Source: Natrialba asiatica DSM 12278
Lineage (GTDB): Archaea; Halobacteriota; Halobacteria; Halobacteriales; Natrialbaceae
DNA length: 64,000 nt
Direction: 5' to 3'
Assembly (NCBI RefSeq): GCF_000337555.1
Contig: NZ_AOIO01000030.1
Coordinates: 1 to 64,000, forward strand
The position numbers and the translations under genes were made by a program. Under the pieces are notes generated by a model, which was not told the DNA's origin, made no database searches, and was given only the letters and a program-made list of their open reading frames with translations. Below, one piece after another: positions 1 to 7,865 of this stretch. The stretch's first letter is position 1; each line of letters opens with the position of its first letter.

Positions 1-21
1 AGAGATGTGTATAAGAGACAG
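1..21. other. Tn5/Nextera mosaic-end adapter remnant
   Basis: Bases 3-21 read agatgtgtataagagacag, which is exactly the 19-base transposase mosaic end used in tagmentation libraries. It is not genomic. Read in frame it gives MYKRQ, a well known artefact prefix of proteins predicted at contig edges. It marks the window start as an untrimmed contig end. Confidence 0.97.
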
Positions 22-231
22 ACCTTCGACTGCTACTCGACCCGCGTCACCGGCTCCTATTACTTCCCCCACACCGCCGACAACGAACTCGCCTACCTCT
101 GTGGCTCCGAGTCCAATTTTATCGTCTCGAAACCTGCACTCGTAACGTTGCTCAAAGAAACGGAGGCGGCGGTGATTTACGACGGCGATATTTACTGGTC
201 GAACTCGCTCTGGTCGCAGTTCGACGAGTAG
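22..231 (+). CDS. C-terminal fragment of an unrecognised protein
   Basis: An open frame of 69 codons runs from the adapter junction to a TAG stop. Its real start lies beyond the contig edge; the apparent ATG at position 7 is inside the adapter and must be ignored. The fragment contains runs such as GSYYFPHTADNELAYLCGSE and ends WSNSLWSQFDE. I recognise no domain. Codon use is somewhat less GC-rich than downstream genes, which could reflect an accessory gene, but too little is left to judge. The following 380 bases are AT-rich non-coding DNA. Confidence 0.5.
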   Translation, partial: TFDCYSTRVTGSYYFPHTADNELAYLCGSESNFIVSKPALVTLLKETEAAVIYDGDIYWSNSLWSQFDE

Positions 232-613
232 TCCAACTTCACGGGCCGCCGTACGTACTCACGCGCTCTGCAGACACCGTCTGCTGCTTCGAACGCTGAT
301 GAGAGAGCAATCCACCACTTCGCAAGCGGGGCCATACATTCATCCGGATTCGAGTACTTCTGAAACCCATGCAATGCGGTATTATCAGAACACCTTTATA
401 TAATTATTCTAATTAATTCGCGCAATCAGATACGGATTAAACTGGGGCCGTCATCGCTCGTTTCTAGTGAGTATCGTGTTGTTCTGCGAAACCTATAGCT
501 ATAATGAACAACAAGCGGACAAAAATTACCCGTTCGTCAATCAGGTGAGAAGTTCTGCCGTGAAGATGGCCACCAAAATTAAGTACTGGGATCTCGTTTA
601 CTTCTGCAGAGAG
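232..613. other. AT-rich intergenic region upstream of tbsP
   Basis: This gap holds no supportable gene. It contains a strong TATA-like run at 395-402 and a stretch rich in taatta (401-420). From a GTG at 467 the tbsP frame is open through to the gene, giving a possible 49-residue extension of poor composition that I do not believe is translated as part of TbsP. A second TATA-like run, attaagta, at 579-586 fits a leaderless start at 614. Confidence 0.6.
395..402 (+). promoter_or_regulatory. TATA box, probable promoter
   Basis: The run tttatata followed by attattct is a textbook haloarchaeal TATA element. Initiation would fall near 423-428, about 190 bases before the preferred tbsP start, so it may give a long-leader tbsP transcript. 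Confidence 0.5.
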
Positions 614-1432
614 ATGGCTTCGAATTTACTCAACCACCAGATTGACGATATACTCGAATCAGTCCTCGAAGACGCAAGCGGTGATGTCTACATGGTCAAC
701 CCCTCGCGAGACGCCATCGAGGAGTTCATCGCCGTTGCGACGGCGCTCGAGGGCTCGCTCCCGTCGGTCCACATGCTCGCCGACGAGCGTACCCTGAAGG
801 CGGTCATGGACGACTTCATCGTCGCCTCGAACGCGGCAGACCTGATCAGCGAGGGCGCACTCGCACTCCACACGCTCGAGGAAGCGCCGGAGAACTCGCT
901 TTTGGTTACCGAAGACCGCGTCATCGCCGTCGTCCACGCCGGCGACCGCGTCGGCGGCCTCGTCACCGACGACGGCAGTTTCGTCGAGGACACGTACGAG
1001 ACCTACGCCGATCGGTGGGAGGACGCGCCCGCTTACAACCTCCGGACACCGCCGATCACGGACGTTCGCGAGACCCTTTCCGACGAGATCAGCCCCGAGG
1101 CCGAGGACGATTTCACCGCGATCTTGAACTCGCTCGAGACCGCTCGTGGCGACGGCGACGGGCTCGACGAAGTGACGATCTCGCTGCTCGTCGCGGCCAA
1201 GAACGAGGCGTTGCTGTACGACATCAGCAAGTGGGGCGAGGACGTGGGCATCGCGTCGAAGGCGACCTTTAGCCGCACGAAGACCAAGCTCGAAGACATG
1301 GGCCTGATCGACACCGAGAAGGTGCCAATCGACGTTGGTCGGCCGCGCCTGCGTCTGAAGATCGGCGACGACCGACTCCGCGAGGCCGACAACGGCCAGC
1401 TCGCGACGGTCGCCCAGTCTATCCTGAACTGA
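614..1432 (+). CDS. tbsP: Transcriptional regulator TbsP
   Basis: The 272-residue product matches the haloarchaeal TbsP family, which in Haloferax works with TrmB on the glucose-dependent gapII promoter. The N-terminal two thirds (about residues 1-160) form an alpha/beta domain with the conserved NHQIDDILESVLEDASGDVY stretch. The C-terminal part (about 190-272) is a winged-helix DNA-binding domain with the helix series around WGEDVGIASKATFSRTKTKL. I chose ATG 614 because family members begin shortly before NLLNHQIDD; the longer frame back to GTG 467 has weak composition. It is followed after 131 bases by the rnp3 cluster on the same strand. The role in this organism is inferred from the family. 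Confidence 0.82.
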   Translation: MASNLLNHQIDDILESVLEDASGDVYMVNPSRDAIEEFIAVATALEGSLPSVHMLADERTLKAVMDDFIVASNAADLISEGALALHTLEEAPENSLLVTEDRVIAVVHAGDRVGGLVTDDGSFVEDTYETYADRWEDAPAYNLRTPPITDVRETLSDEISPEAEDDFTAILNSLETARGDGDGLDEVTISLLVAAKNEALLYDISKWGEDVGIASKATFSRTKTKLEDMGLIDTEKVPIDVGRPRLRLKIGDDRLREADNGQLATVAQSILN

Positions 1433-1563
1433 GGACCGACCCGGCACTGACTGTCGCTATCACTGTTTCTCGCTGCACTCGGATCGTCCTGTGTCCACTC
1501 GGCGGACAGCCGTTGTCGCCGGATGACGCAAACCCCAAGTTCTCGCCGCGTGAGTCCTCGACT

Positions 1564-2268
1564 ATGTACGAGGCCGTCCACGCCCACCCCGACGGACAGA
1601 GCACGGTCGCCAGACTTGCGAAGACGGCGGCCGAGTTCAGCTTCGAGGGCGTGGTCGTGCGCAATCGCGCGGACGAACGGGCCGAGTTCGACGCCGAGCG
1701 GATCGGGGACGAGTACGGGATCGACGTGGTCGAAGGGATCGAAATCGACGCCGACGATGTCGAACAGGCAAGCGGTGCGGTCGGCAACTACCGGACCGAC
1801 GAGACGATCATCACGGTGGCGGGCGGAACGCCCGCGATGAATCGCTTCGCCGTGGAAAACGAGAAGGTGGACGTGCTCGCCCGGCCGATGACAGCGGGCG
1901 GCGACGTAAACCACGTGCTCGCGAAAGCAGCCGTCGAGAACGGCGTTCGTTTCGAGTTCGATCTCTCGGGCGTCCTTCGCACCCACGGCGGGCGACGCGT
2001 GCGGATCATCCAGTCATTGCGAAAGCTCGCGGACATCGTCGACCACTACGACGCTCCCTACGTCGTGAGCGCGTCCCCGCAGTCACACCTCGAGCTCCGC
2101 GCGCCGCGGGACCTGGCGGCGCTCGGCGAGCAGCTCGGCCTTTCGAGTTCGTTCGTCGAGGCGGGACTCGAAGAGTGGGGGCGGATGGCCGAGCGCAACC
2201 GACGGATCCAGTCCGAGTCGTTCATTGAGCCAGGGGTCGAACGAGGCAGGTATGAAGAGGAGCATTGA
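1564..2268 (+). CDS. rnp3: RNase P protein component 3 (Rpp30)
   Basis: The 234-residue protein begins MYEAVHAHPDGQST and has the PHP-like TIM-barrel pattern of archaeal RNase P subunit p30, including GVVVRNRA, VEGIEIDADD and the RIIQSLRKLADIVDHYDAPYV region. It is a protein subunit of the tRNA 5'-maturation ribozyme, binding with Pop5 to activate the RNA. ATG 1564 is preferred over the upstream GTG-type extension because the family starts with this methionine. Its last 17 bases overlap the next gene, pointing to translational coupling. The Pop5 partner is two genes downstream, so two RNase P subunits are made from one cluster. Confidence 0.92.
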   Translation: MYEAVHAHPDGQSTVARLAKTAAEFSFEGVVVRNRADERAEFDAERIGDEYGIDVVEGIEIDADDVEQASGAVGNYRTDETIITVAGGTPAMNRFAVENEKVDVLARPMTAGGDVNHVLAKAAVENGVRFEFDLSGVLRTHGGRRVRIIQSLRKLADIVDHYDAPYVVSASPQSHLELRAPRDLAALGEQLGLSSSFVEAGLEEWGRMAERNRRIQSESFIEPGVERGRYEEEH

Positions 2269-2878
2269 GGATCACGCCGCCCGGTTCGACGAGATCGCAA
2301 GCGAGTACGACGACGAGGGTTCCGACGAGTACCGCGCGTGCGCGAATCTGGTTATCGAGCACGCTGCACCCGATACGGACGATGTCGTTCTCGATCTCGG
2401 GACCGGTACGGGCGCGATCGCGCTCGCGCTGGCTCCGGACGCCGAGCGCGTCGTCGGGCGAGACATCAGCGAGGGCATGATGTCGGAAGCCGAGACGAAA
2501 GCCGCCGAGGAAGGGCTCGAGAACGTCGCGTTCGGCCGCGGGACGTTCCGCGAGCCCGAGTACGACGGCGAAGTCGATATCGTGACCTCGAACTTCGCGA
2601 TGCATCACCTATCGGACGAGGAAAAGCGCGAGGCGATTTCGGCGATCGCCGATCTCGGTCCGCGCACGTTCGTCCTCGGGGACGTGATGTTCTTCGGCGA
2701 GCCGAACCCGGACGAGCCGTTCTACTCGCCGGAGGTCGACGATCCGGCGACCGTCGGCTTCCTCGCCGATGCGCTTACGGACGCCGGCTTCTCCCTGTCG
2801 GCCGTCGAACGCGTCCACGAGCAGGTTGGCGTGTTGGTGGCCGAGCGCGGCCGTCCCGACGCGGACCAGAACGAATGA
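2252..2878 (+). CDS. Class I SAM-dependent methyltransferase
   Basis: This 208-residue protein has the Rossmann methyltransferase fold: motif I VVLDLGTGTGAIALAL (about residues 46-61), an acidic end of strand 2 (GRDISEGMM) and the motif IV region VDIVTSNFAMHHL. It lies between the two RNase P subunit genes and overlaps both, by 17 bases with rnp3 and by the ATGA stop/start with rnp2. That arrangement suggests an RNA or translation-related substrate, but the target is unknown. The start at 2252 is the methionine just before KRSIEDHAARFDEIA, the usual N-terminus of this type; an upstream in-frame ATG would lengthen the overlap. Confidence 0.8.
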   Translation: MKRSIEDHAARFDEIASEYDDEGSDEYRACANLVIEHAAPDTDDVVLDLGTGTGAIALALAPDAERVVGRDISEGMMSEAETKAAEEGLENVAFGRGTFREPEYDGEVDIVTSNFAMHHLSDEEKREAISAIADLGPRTFVLGDVMFFGEPNPDEPFYSPEVDDPATVGFLADALTDAGFSLSAVERVHEQVGVLVAERGRPDADQNE

Positions 2879-3372
2879 AACATCTCCCAAAACACCTCCG
2901 GCCGCGCTGGCGCTATCTCGCGGTCGAGATCGAGAGTTGGCCGGACGCGTCGATCGATCGGCGAGCGTTCCAGCGCGAATGCTGGTACGCGGGCCAGAAT
3001 TTGCTCGGTGATCCGGGGAGCGCACGCGCCGAGCTGTCGGTCCTGCAGTTCGAGTTCAGTGCCGACGCAGGCGTCGGTGAGGCACTCGTCAAGGTCAGAC
3101 ACGGCTGGACAGACGAAGCGCGGGCGGCGCTCGCTTGCATCGACGAAATCGACGGGCAGCCGGTCGGTGTTCGGGTCAGCGGTATCAGTGGCACGATCCG
3201 TGCCGCTGAAGAAAAGTATTTAGGGCGACGCGGGCAAGATTCTGAAGAGAGAAACGTCGTGTTCGGGAACGAGGAGCGAGTCGCCGTCGTGCGCGATGAA
3301 TCTGTAGACGTGCGACTCGATGCGGCGTTCGCGGGGACGACAGACCTCGACTACGATTACGATTTAGCGTGA
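2875..3372 (+). CDS. rnp2: RNase P protein component 2 (Pop5)
   Basis: The product is 165 residues and begins MKHLPKHLRPRWRYLAVEIE, as archaeal Pop5/Rnp2 proteins do. The RNP-like fold is seen in the middle, with the conserved VKVRHGWTDEARAALACI and VRVSGISGTIRAAEEKYL segments; the latter is the family signature. Residues after about 125 form an acidic tail common in haloarchaea (ending DYDYDLA). It partners with Rpp30 on RNase P RNA. ATG 2875 overlaps the methyltransferase stop as ATGA. The proteasome alpha gene follows after four bases, so the cluster is continuous. Confidence 0.92.
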   Translation: MKHLPKHLRPRWRYLAVEIESWPDASIDRRAFQRECWYAGQNLLGDPGSARAELSVLQFEFSADAGVGEALVKVRHGWTDEARAALACIDEIDGQPVGVRVSGISGTIRAAEEKYLGRRGQDSEERNVVFGNEERVAVVRDESVDVRLDAAFAGTTDLDYDYDLA

Positions 3373-3376
3373 TACT

Positions 3377-4138
3377 ATGCAGGGACAAGCCCAACAGCAG
3401 GCGTACGACCGAGGCATCACGATCTTCTCGCCCGACGGCCGACTCTACCAGGTGGAGTACGCCCGCGAGGCGGTCAAACGTGGCACGGCGAGTATTGGCG
3501 TGCGAACCGACGACGGCGTCGTGCTGGCCGTCGACAAGCGCGTTCCCTCGCCGCTGCTCGAAGATTCGAGCGTCGAGAAGATCCACAAGGCAGACAACCA
3601 CATCGGCATCGCGAGCGCGGGTCACGTCGCCGACGCGCGCCAGCTAATCGACTTCGCGCGCCGGCAGACTCAGGTCAACCAACTGCGCTACGGCGAACCG
3701 ATCGGCGTCGAAACGCTGACGAAGGAAGTTACCGACCACATCCAGCAGTACACCCAGGTCGGCGGTGCACGCCCGTTCGGCGTCGCACTGATCGTCGGCG
3801 GCGTCGAAAACGGCGAGCCGCGCCTGTTCGAGACCGATCCGTCGGGAACGCCCTACGAGTGGAAGGCCCTCGCCGTCGGTGCCGACCGTAGTGAACTCCA
3901 GAGCTACCTGGAAGAGAACTACGACGACGAGGCGGACTTGGACGGCGGCATCCACCTCGCACTCGACGCACTCGCGTCGGTCAACGACGGCTCGCTGCTC
4001 CCGAGCGAAGTCGGCCTTGCTACCATTGACGCTGAAACCGAGCGCTTCGAACAGTTCGAACAGGACCGCATCGCGGACCACTTGACGGAGAACGACCTCC
4101 TCGATGAGGGCGACGAGGACGGCGAATCCGAAGAGTAA
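3377..4138 (+). CDS. psmA: Proteasome subunit alpha
   Basis: The 253-residue protein has the alpha-type N-terminal signature YDRGITIFSPDGRLYQVEYA that gates the 20S core, followed by the Ntn-hydrolase fold without a catalytic N-terminal threonine. It forms the outer heptameric rings of the 20S proteasome with the beta subunit encoded at 39.5-40.2 kb. Length is normal, with an acidic haloarchaeal tail (DEGDEDGESEE). It starts four bases after the rnp2 stop, so it is probably co-transcribed with the RNase P genes. A strong hairpin follows 11 bases after its stop. Confidence 0.97.
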   Translation: MQGQAQQQAYDRGITIFSPDGRLYQVEYAREAVKRGTASIGVRTDDGVVLAVDKRVPSPLLEDSSVEKIHKADNHIGIASAGHVADARQLIDFARRQTQVNQLRYGEPIGVETLTKEVTDHIQQYTQVGGARPFGVALIVGGVENGEPRLFETDPSGTPYEWKALAVGADRSELQSYLEENYDDEADLDGGIHLALDALASVNDGSLLPSEVGLATIDAETERFEQFEQDRIADHLTENDLLDEGDEDGESEE

Positions 4139-4149
4139 TCGGGCCAGAG

Positions 4150-4187
4150 ACTCGTGGCGACCCACTCGGTCGCTCGAGTTCACGAGT
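4150..4187 (+). terminator. Stem-loop after psmA
   Basis: An outer stem ACTCGTG (4150-4156) pairs with CACGAGT (4181-4187), and an inner stem GCGACC (4157-4162) pairs with GGTCGC (4168-4173) over a five-base loop; seven unpaired bases sit on the 3' side. It lies just past the psmA stop. There is no T-run after it, so a 3'-end processing or mRNA-stability role is as likely as termination. Confidence 0.4.
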
Positions 4188-4343
4188 ATCGGTTCTTGGC
4201 CTTGATCCCGACTCCTGATACCTGACAACTCGCGCTGCTGCACTCGTTTGTCACTGTTTCGGGATTCGGATTCGTTCGACGGCACCGAGCAACGGTCTCG
4301 TCTCAGGAAAAACTCTTTTACGAAGCCGGAGGAACGCTTCGGT

Positions 4344-5069
4344 ATGATCTCTCTTGACGAGGCGGTGACAGCGCGACTCGAGTCACACGGGGCGCGCTTT
4401 GAAGTGTTGGTCGATCCAGATGCGGCTCTCGCGATCAAACGTGGCGAGTTCGAGGGCGACTTGGAGGATGTCATCGCTGCGGAGGACGTTTTCGAGAACG
4501 CCTCCCGCGGGGACCGCCCCGCCGAGAGCGATCTCGAGAAGGTCTTCGATACGACGGACCCACTGGAGATCATCCCGGACGTTATCACGAGGGGAGAGAT
4601 CCAGATTACGGCCGAGCAGCGGCGCGAGATGCAAGAGCAAAAGCGCAAACAACTGGTCGACACCATCGCGCGCAACGCGGTCAATCCGCAGATGGATAAT
4701 GCGCCGCATCCCCCGGAACGGATCGAGAACGCGCTCGAGGAAGCGGGCTTTACCGTCGATCCGATGGAGACGGTCGAATCGCAGGTCGACGACGCGCTGG
4801 ACGATCTTCGACCGGTGATCCCGATCCGGTTCGAGGAGGTGACGATCGCGGTCCAGATTCCGGCGGAGTACGCGGGCAGCGCGCAGGCGCAGGTCCGACA
4901 GTTCGGCGACCTCGAGCGCGAGGAGTGGCAGGCCGACGGCTCCTGGATCGGCGTCGTCACCTTCCCCGCAGGGATGCAAAACGAGTTCTACGACGTGGTC
5001 AACGAACACTCGAGCGGCGAGGCTGAGACGGAGTTGATCAAGGACAAGGACGATATTCAGACGCGATAG
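4344..5069 (+). CDS. Ribosome maturation protein SBDS/SDO1
   Basis: This 241-residue protein is the archaeal homologue of Shwachman-Bodian-Diamond syndrome protein. It shows the three-domain order: FYSH domain (about 1-85, with the RLESHGARFEVLVDPDAALA opening), a central three-helix bundle containing ITAEQRREMQEQKRKQLVDT, and a ferredoxin-like C-terminal domain (about 165-241). It is thought to act on the large ribosomal subunit in late maturation. ATG 4344 matches the family start, and a ctcttttac TATA-like run lies about 30 bases upstream; the upstream reading frame is untranslated leader. The neighbourhood with psmA and RNase P genes is a conserved archaeal exosome/proteasome supercluster. 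Confidence 0.93.
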   Translation: MISLDEAVTARLESHGARFEVLVDPDAALAIKRGEFEGDLEDVIAAEDVFENASRGDRPAESDLEKVFDTTDPLEIIPDVITRGEIQITAEQRREMQEQKRKQLVDTIARNAVNPQMDNAPHPPERIENALEEAGFTVDPMETVESQVDDALDDLRPVIPIRFEEVTIAVQIPAEYAGSAQAQVRQFGDLEREEWQADGSWIGVVTFPAGMQNEFYDVVNEHSSGEAETELIKDKDDIQTR

Positions 5070-5274
5070 TCGGCGTGCGTCGTGGCGGTACCGGTGTGAG
5101 ACCGGCAATCCAACAGCGACACTGCAGTATTACAGTACCGGACGAGTTCTGTTCGAGCCCGATCTGCGTACCGTTTTCGGACACAGATGGCGTCAGACGG
5201 TCTGTTGTGCCAATTTCCATCGCGATTGCAGGGCAGGTCACAGGTGCGACGGAGCTGACTGCCAGCAGCCCGTC

Positions 5275-5598
5275 TCAGGCGCGGTGGTATCCGATCAGAA
5301 AGCCGCTCGTAAAGCCGACGGCGATCGAGGCGACGGAGAGTAGCGAGTCGATCCAGTGAGCAGCGACACCGGCATTTGACACCGTCTGTTCTTGTGTCGT
5401 GATGAGTCCGGCGGAAAGTCGATCCCAGTCGACGATAACGATGCCCTGGGACTGGAGGTAGCGAAAGACCATCAGTTCGATGCCGAAGATAATAGCGATC
5501 AGTTTGGCGACTCGCTTGGTCCCGAAGCCGAGCAGCCCGCCGAGGACTGCGCCGGCTCCGAACTCGAGTGCGAGCGTCGTCGGGTCGGCGGAAACCAT
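5275..5598 (-). CDS. FUN14 family membrane protein
   Basis: The 107-residue protein starts MVSADPTTLALEFGAGAVLG and has the FUN14 pattern: a glycine-rich first membrane segment (GAVLGGLLGFGTKRVAKLIA), a second segment around IIFGIELMVFRYLQSQG, then a short soluble loop and a last membrane helix (SVASIAVGFTSGFLIGYHRA). FUNDC1 is the eukaryotic relative; the archaeal function is unknown. I prefer ATG 5598 over GTG 5619 because a TATA-like cattat run sits about 27 bases upstream of it. It is convergent with the SBDS gene. Confidence 0.78.
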   Translation of the reverse strand: MVSADPTTLALEFGAGAVLGGLLGFGTKRVAKLIAIIFGIELMVFRYLQSQGIVIVDWDRLSAGLITTQEQTVSNAGVAAHWIDSLLSVASIAVGFTSGFLIGYHRA

Positions 5599-6125
5599 CA
5601 CCGCGAGTATTCGTATCACAGATAATGACTGTTTTGATCCGATTTCCGTCGAGCGAGCGGCCAGCGAACCGGCGGTACAACGACGAGTTCAGTGTGGGCA
5701 CGGGATTCAAGGCGTTTGGAGACGTACAGTGGAGTATGATTGTCTTGCGTCCAACGGAGGTGTCTCGCCGGCACCCCGAGCGTGGTTGATGGCGTCGTAT
5801 CGCCAGACTGGTCGCGGTCGCGGTTGTGGTTTCGGTCGTACCCGCACCCGTGCTCGCGTGTGCGCATGGAGTCGACTTCGTCTCGGCAACAGCGACGGCA
5901 TTGGATCGAGTCTCATCCACGACGGTCCACGCTACTCTGCGGATGTGCCCCTGCAGCGGCGGTGTCACCATCGGTGCCACGTATCGGTAGCAGCGGTAGC
6001 AGCAGTAGCAGCGTTTCCGTCAAGACATCGTCAGTACCAGTACCGACACCAGCGCCAGCACCGGCATCCGAACCAACCGCAAAACACCAACTCGAAGCTA
6101 CCCCTGTAATCGCATTCGCACCCGC
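5599..6125. other. Gene-free gap with decayed coding trace
   Basis: No intact gene is supportable here. A 66-codon open stretch on the plus strand (5790-5990) reads RRIARLVAVAVVVSVVPAPV followed by LACAHG, which resembles a signal peptide, but it has no start codon (a TGA directly precedes it). Around 5981-6070 the sequence is low-complexity with repeated agc and cc-agc units. The hflX start follows at 6126. Confidence 0.5.
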
Positions 6126-7427
6126 ATGAGAGCACTCATCGCCAAGCGCGTCGACTCCGGAACGCCAGATACAAGCGAGATTTCCGACCTCGCCGCCGCC
6201 GCCGGCTACACCGTCGTCGGTGAGATCACCCAGTCCCGCCGAGCCGACCCCGCACTCCAGATCGGCGAGGGAAAGGCCGAAGAACTCGCCGAAACAGCCG
6301 CCGCCACGGACGCGACGACCGTCATCTTCGACAACCGGCTCGGCCCCTACCAGACGTACAACCTCGGCCAGCTCCTTCCCGAGGGCGTCGAAGTCATCGA
6401 TCGGTTCACCCTCATCCTCGAAATCTTCGGCCAGCGCGCCCAAACTCGAAAAGCCCAGCTCCAGGTCGAACTCGCCGAACTCCGCTACGAACTGCCGCGC
6501 GCCGAGGCCAAGACCAGCCTCGCCAAACGCGACGAGCATCCCGGCTTCATGGGACTCGGCGAGTACGACGAAAGCCGCGAGCAGGACATCAAAGACCAGA
6601 TCAGCCGCATCACCGACGAACTCGAGCGCATCGAACAAACGGAGGAACACCGCCGCGAACGACGACGCAACTCCGGCTTCGATCTGGTCGCGCTCGCAGG
6701 CTACACGAACGCCGGCAAATCCACGCTACTCCGACGACTCGCGGCCGATCTCGATGTCGACGAGAACGACGATCTCCATCCCGACCTCGACTCGACCGCC
6801 GAATCACAGGACAAGCTGTTCACCACCCTCGGAACGACCACCCGCCGCGCCGACATCGACCCGCGCGACGTGCTCGTAACCGACACCGTCGGTTTCATCA
6901 GCGATCTGCCCCACTGGCTCGTCGAATCCTTCAAATCGACGCTCGATTCCGTCTACCGGGCCGATCTCGTCTTGCTCGTCGTCGACGTGAGCGAAGACAT
7001 CGACGACATCCACGAGAAACTCGTCACCAGCCACGACACGCTCTACGAACGCAACGAGGCCCCGATCGTCACCGTCCTCAACAAGATCGACGCCGTCGGC
7101 GAAGCTGAACTCGAGGAAAAGCAAGAGGCGTTGTCCGCGCTCGCACCGAACCCGGTCACCGTCAGCGCGCGGGAGGGGACGAACGTCGACTCACTGCTTG
7201 ATCGGATCGATACCGAACTGCCAGATTGGGAGGAAGAACGGCTCGTGCTGCCGATGACCGACGAGACGATGAGCGTGGTCTCGTGGATCCACGACAACGC
7301 TCACGTCGACGACGTTACCTACGGGGACGAAGACGTACTCGTCTCCTTCGAGGCGCGGCCCGCGGTAATCTCGCAGGCGCGCTCGCGCGCGAGCGAGTTG
7401 CAGACGGCGACGCCCGAATCAGCCTAA
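6126..7427 (+). CDS. hflX: GTPase HflX
   Basis: The 433-residue protein has the HflX N-terminal domain (about 1-180, with the QIGEGKAEELAETA and DRFTLILEIFGQRAQTRKAQ segments and a coiled-coil region), then a TRAFAC GTPase domain: G1 GYTNAGKS (192-199), G3 DTVGF (253-257), G4 NKID (319-322) and G5 VSAREG. HflX binds the ribosomal large subunit and splits stalled ribosomes. Between G1 and G2 there is an acidic insertion of about 20 residues (VDENDDLHPDLDST) not found in bacterial HflX. It ends at 7427 with no downstream gene in operon distance. Confidence 0.95.
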   Translation: MRALIAKRVDSGTPDTSEISDLAAAAGYTVVGEITQSRRADPALQIGEGKAEELAETAAATDATTVIFDNRLGPYQTYNLGQLLPEGVEVIDRFTLILEIFGQRAQTRKAQLQVELAELRYELPRAEAKTSLAKRDEHPGFMGLGEYDESREQDIKDQISRITDELERIEQTEEHRRERRRNSGFDLVALAGYTNAGKSTLLRRLAADLDVDENDDLHPDLDSTAESQDKLFTTLGTTTRRADIDPRDVLVTDTVGFISDLPHWLVESFKSTLDSVYRADLVLLVVDVSEDIDDIHEKLVTSHDTLYERNEAPIVTVLNKIDAVGEAELEEKQEALSALAPNPVTVSAREGTNVDSLLDRIDTELPDWEEERLVLPMTDETMSVVSWIHDNAHVDDVTYGDEDVLVSFEARPAVISQARSRASELQTATPESA

Positions 7428-7508
7428 CCTGGTTGTCCCGCCGCCGGATAGTAGATTACAGTGTGTATTTTGTTAGACTACATATGGAAACGGGAAACTA
7501 TTGGTGGT

Positions 7509-7740
7509 ATGAACCGACGAGAAATACTCGGCGGAATCGGAACGGGAACTGTCCTCGGCTCTGCTGGTTGTCTCGGAAGTATAACGAATCTCGACGATAG
7601 AAGCTCTCGACGACCACGCGTTCGTGTACGTATCGTATTCGTCGGGGCCGGTCGATGAGTTCTACTTCACCATGGTGAAAGATGATGGCGAGTAGTACAT
7701 ATACCAGTAGCGAGCGCGGATCAACGTGACCGACGTGTAG
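7509..7740 (+). pseudogene. Frameshifted Tat-type lipoprotein remnant
   Basis: The first 27 codons give MNRREILGGIGTGTVLGSAG followed by CLGSITN, a twin-arginine-like signal with a lipobox cysteine, as in haloarchaeal secreted lipoproteins. The frame then shifts near 7585-7600: the adjacent frame continues with LDDHAFVYVSYSSGPVDEFY and FTMVKDDGE before meeting stops at 7693 and 7708. Start signal, lipobox and a plausible beta-rich body in a shifted frame with several stops point to a decayed gene rather than chance. The function of the intact protein is unknown. The rest of the hflX-thiolase gap holds only the thiolase promoter. Confidence 0.55.
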
Positions 7741-7833
7741 TCGGATCGGGCACTGCTGTGCAGGAACTGCCAGCAACCGGCCGCTCCCAGTGCTGATCGA
7801 TACCGGCGCGCCGCGAGCGTTCCGGACCCCTAC

Positions 7834-7841
7834 CATATAAA
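7834..7841 (+). promoter_or_regulatory. TATA box of the thiolase operon
   Basis: catataaa is centred 28 bases upstream of ATG 7866, the standard spacing for a leaderless or very short-leader haloarchaeal transcript. Confidence 0.7.
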
Positions 7842-7865
7842 ACAGTGACCTGTGTGCAGTAGGGT

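Noticed and set aside
579-603. Dyad AAGTA...TACTT upstream of tbsP
   Set aside because: Arms are only five bases with a 13-base spacer in AT-rich DNA; chance is likely, and it does not match the TACT-N7/8-GAGTA TrmB site.
467-613. N-terminal extension of TbsP from GTG 467
   Set aside because: Composition is AT-rich and unlike the gene, the family begins near ATG 614, and TATA spacing fits 614.
659-1447. Minus-strand open frame opposite tbsP
   Set aside because: It is the mirror of a high-GC coding gene: basic and valine-rich without any recognisable domain, while the plus strand encodes TbsP.
5981-6070. AGC-rich repeats before hflX as a tandem repeat array or CRISPR
   Set aside because: Units are short, imperfect and without spacers of constant length; this is low-complexity DNA.
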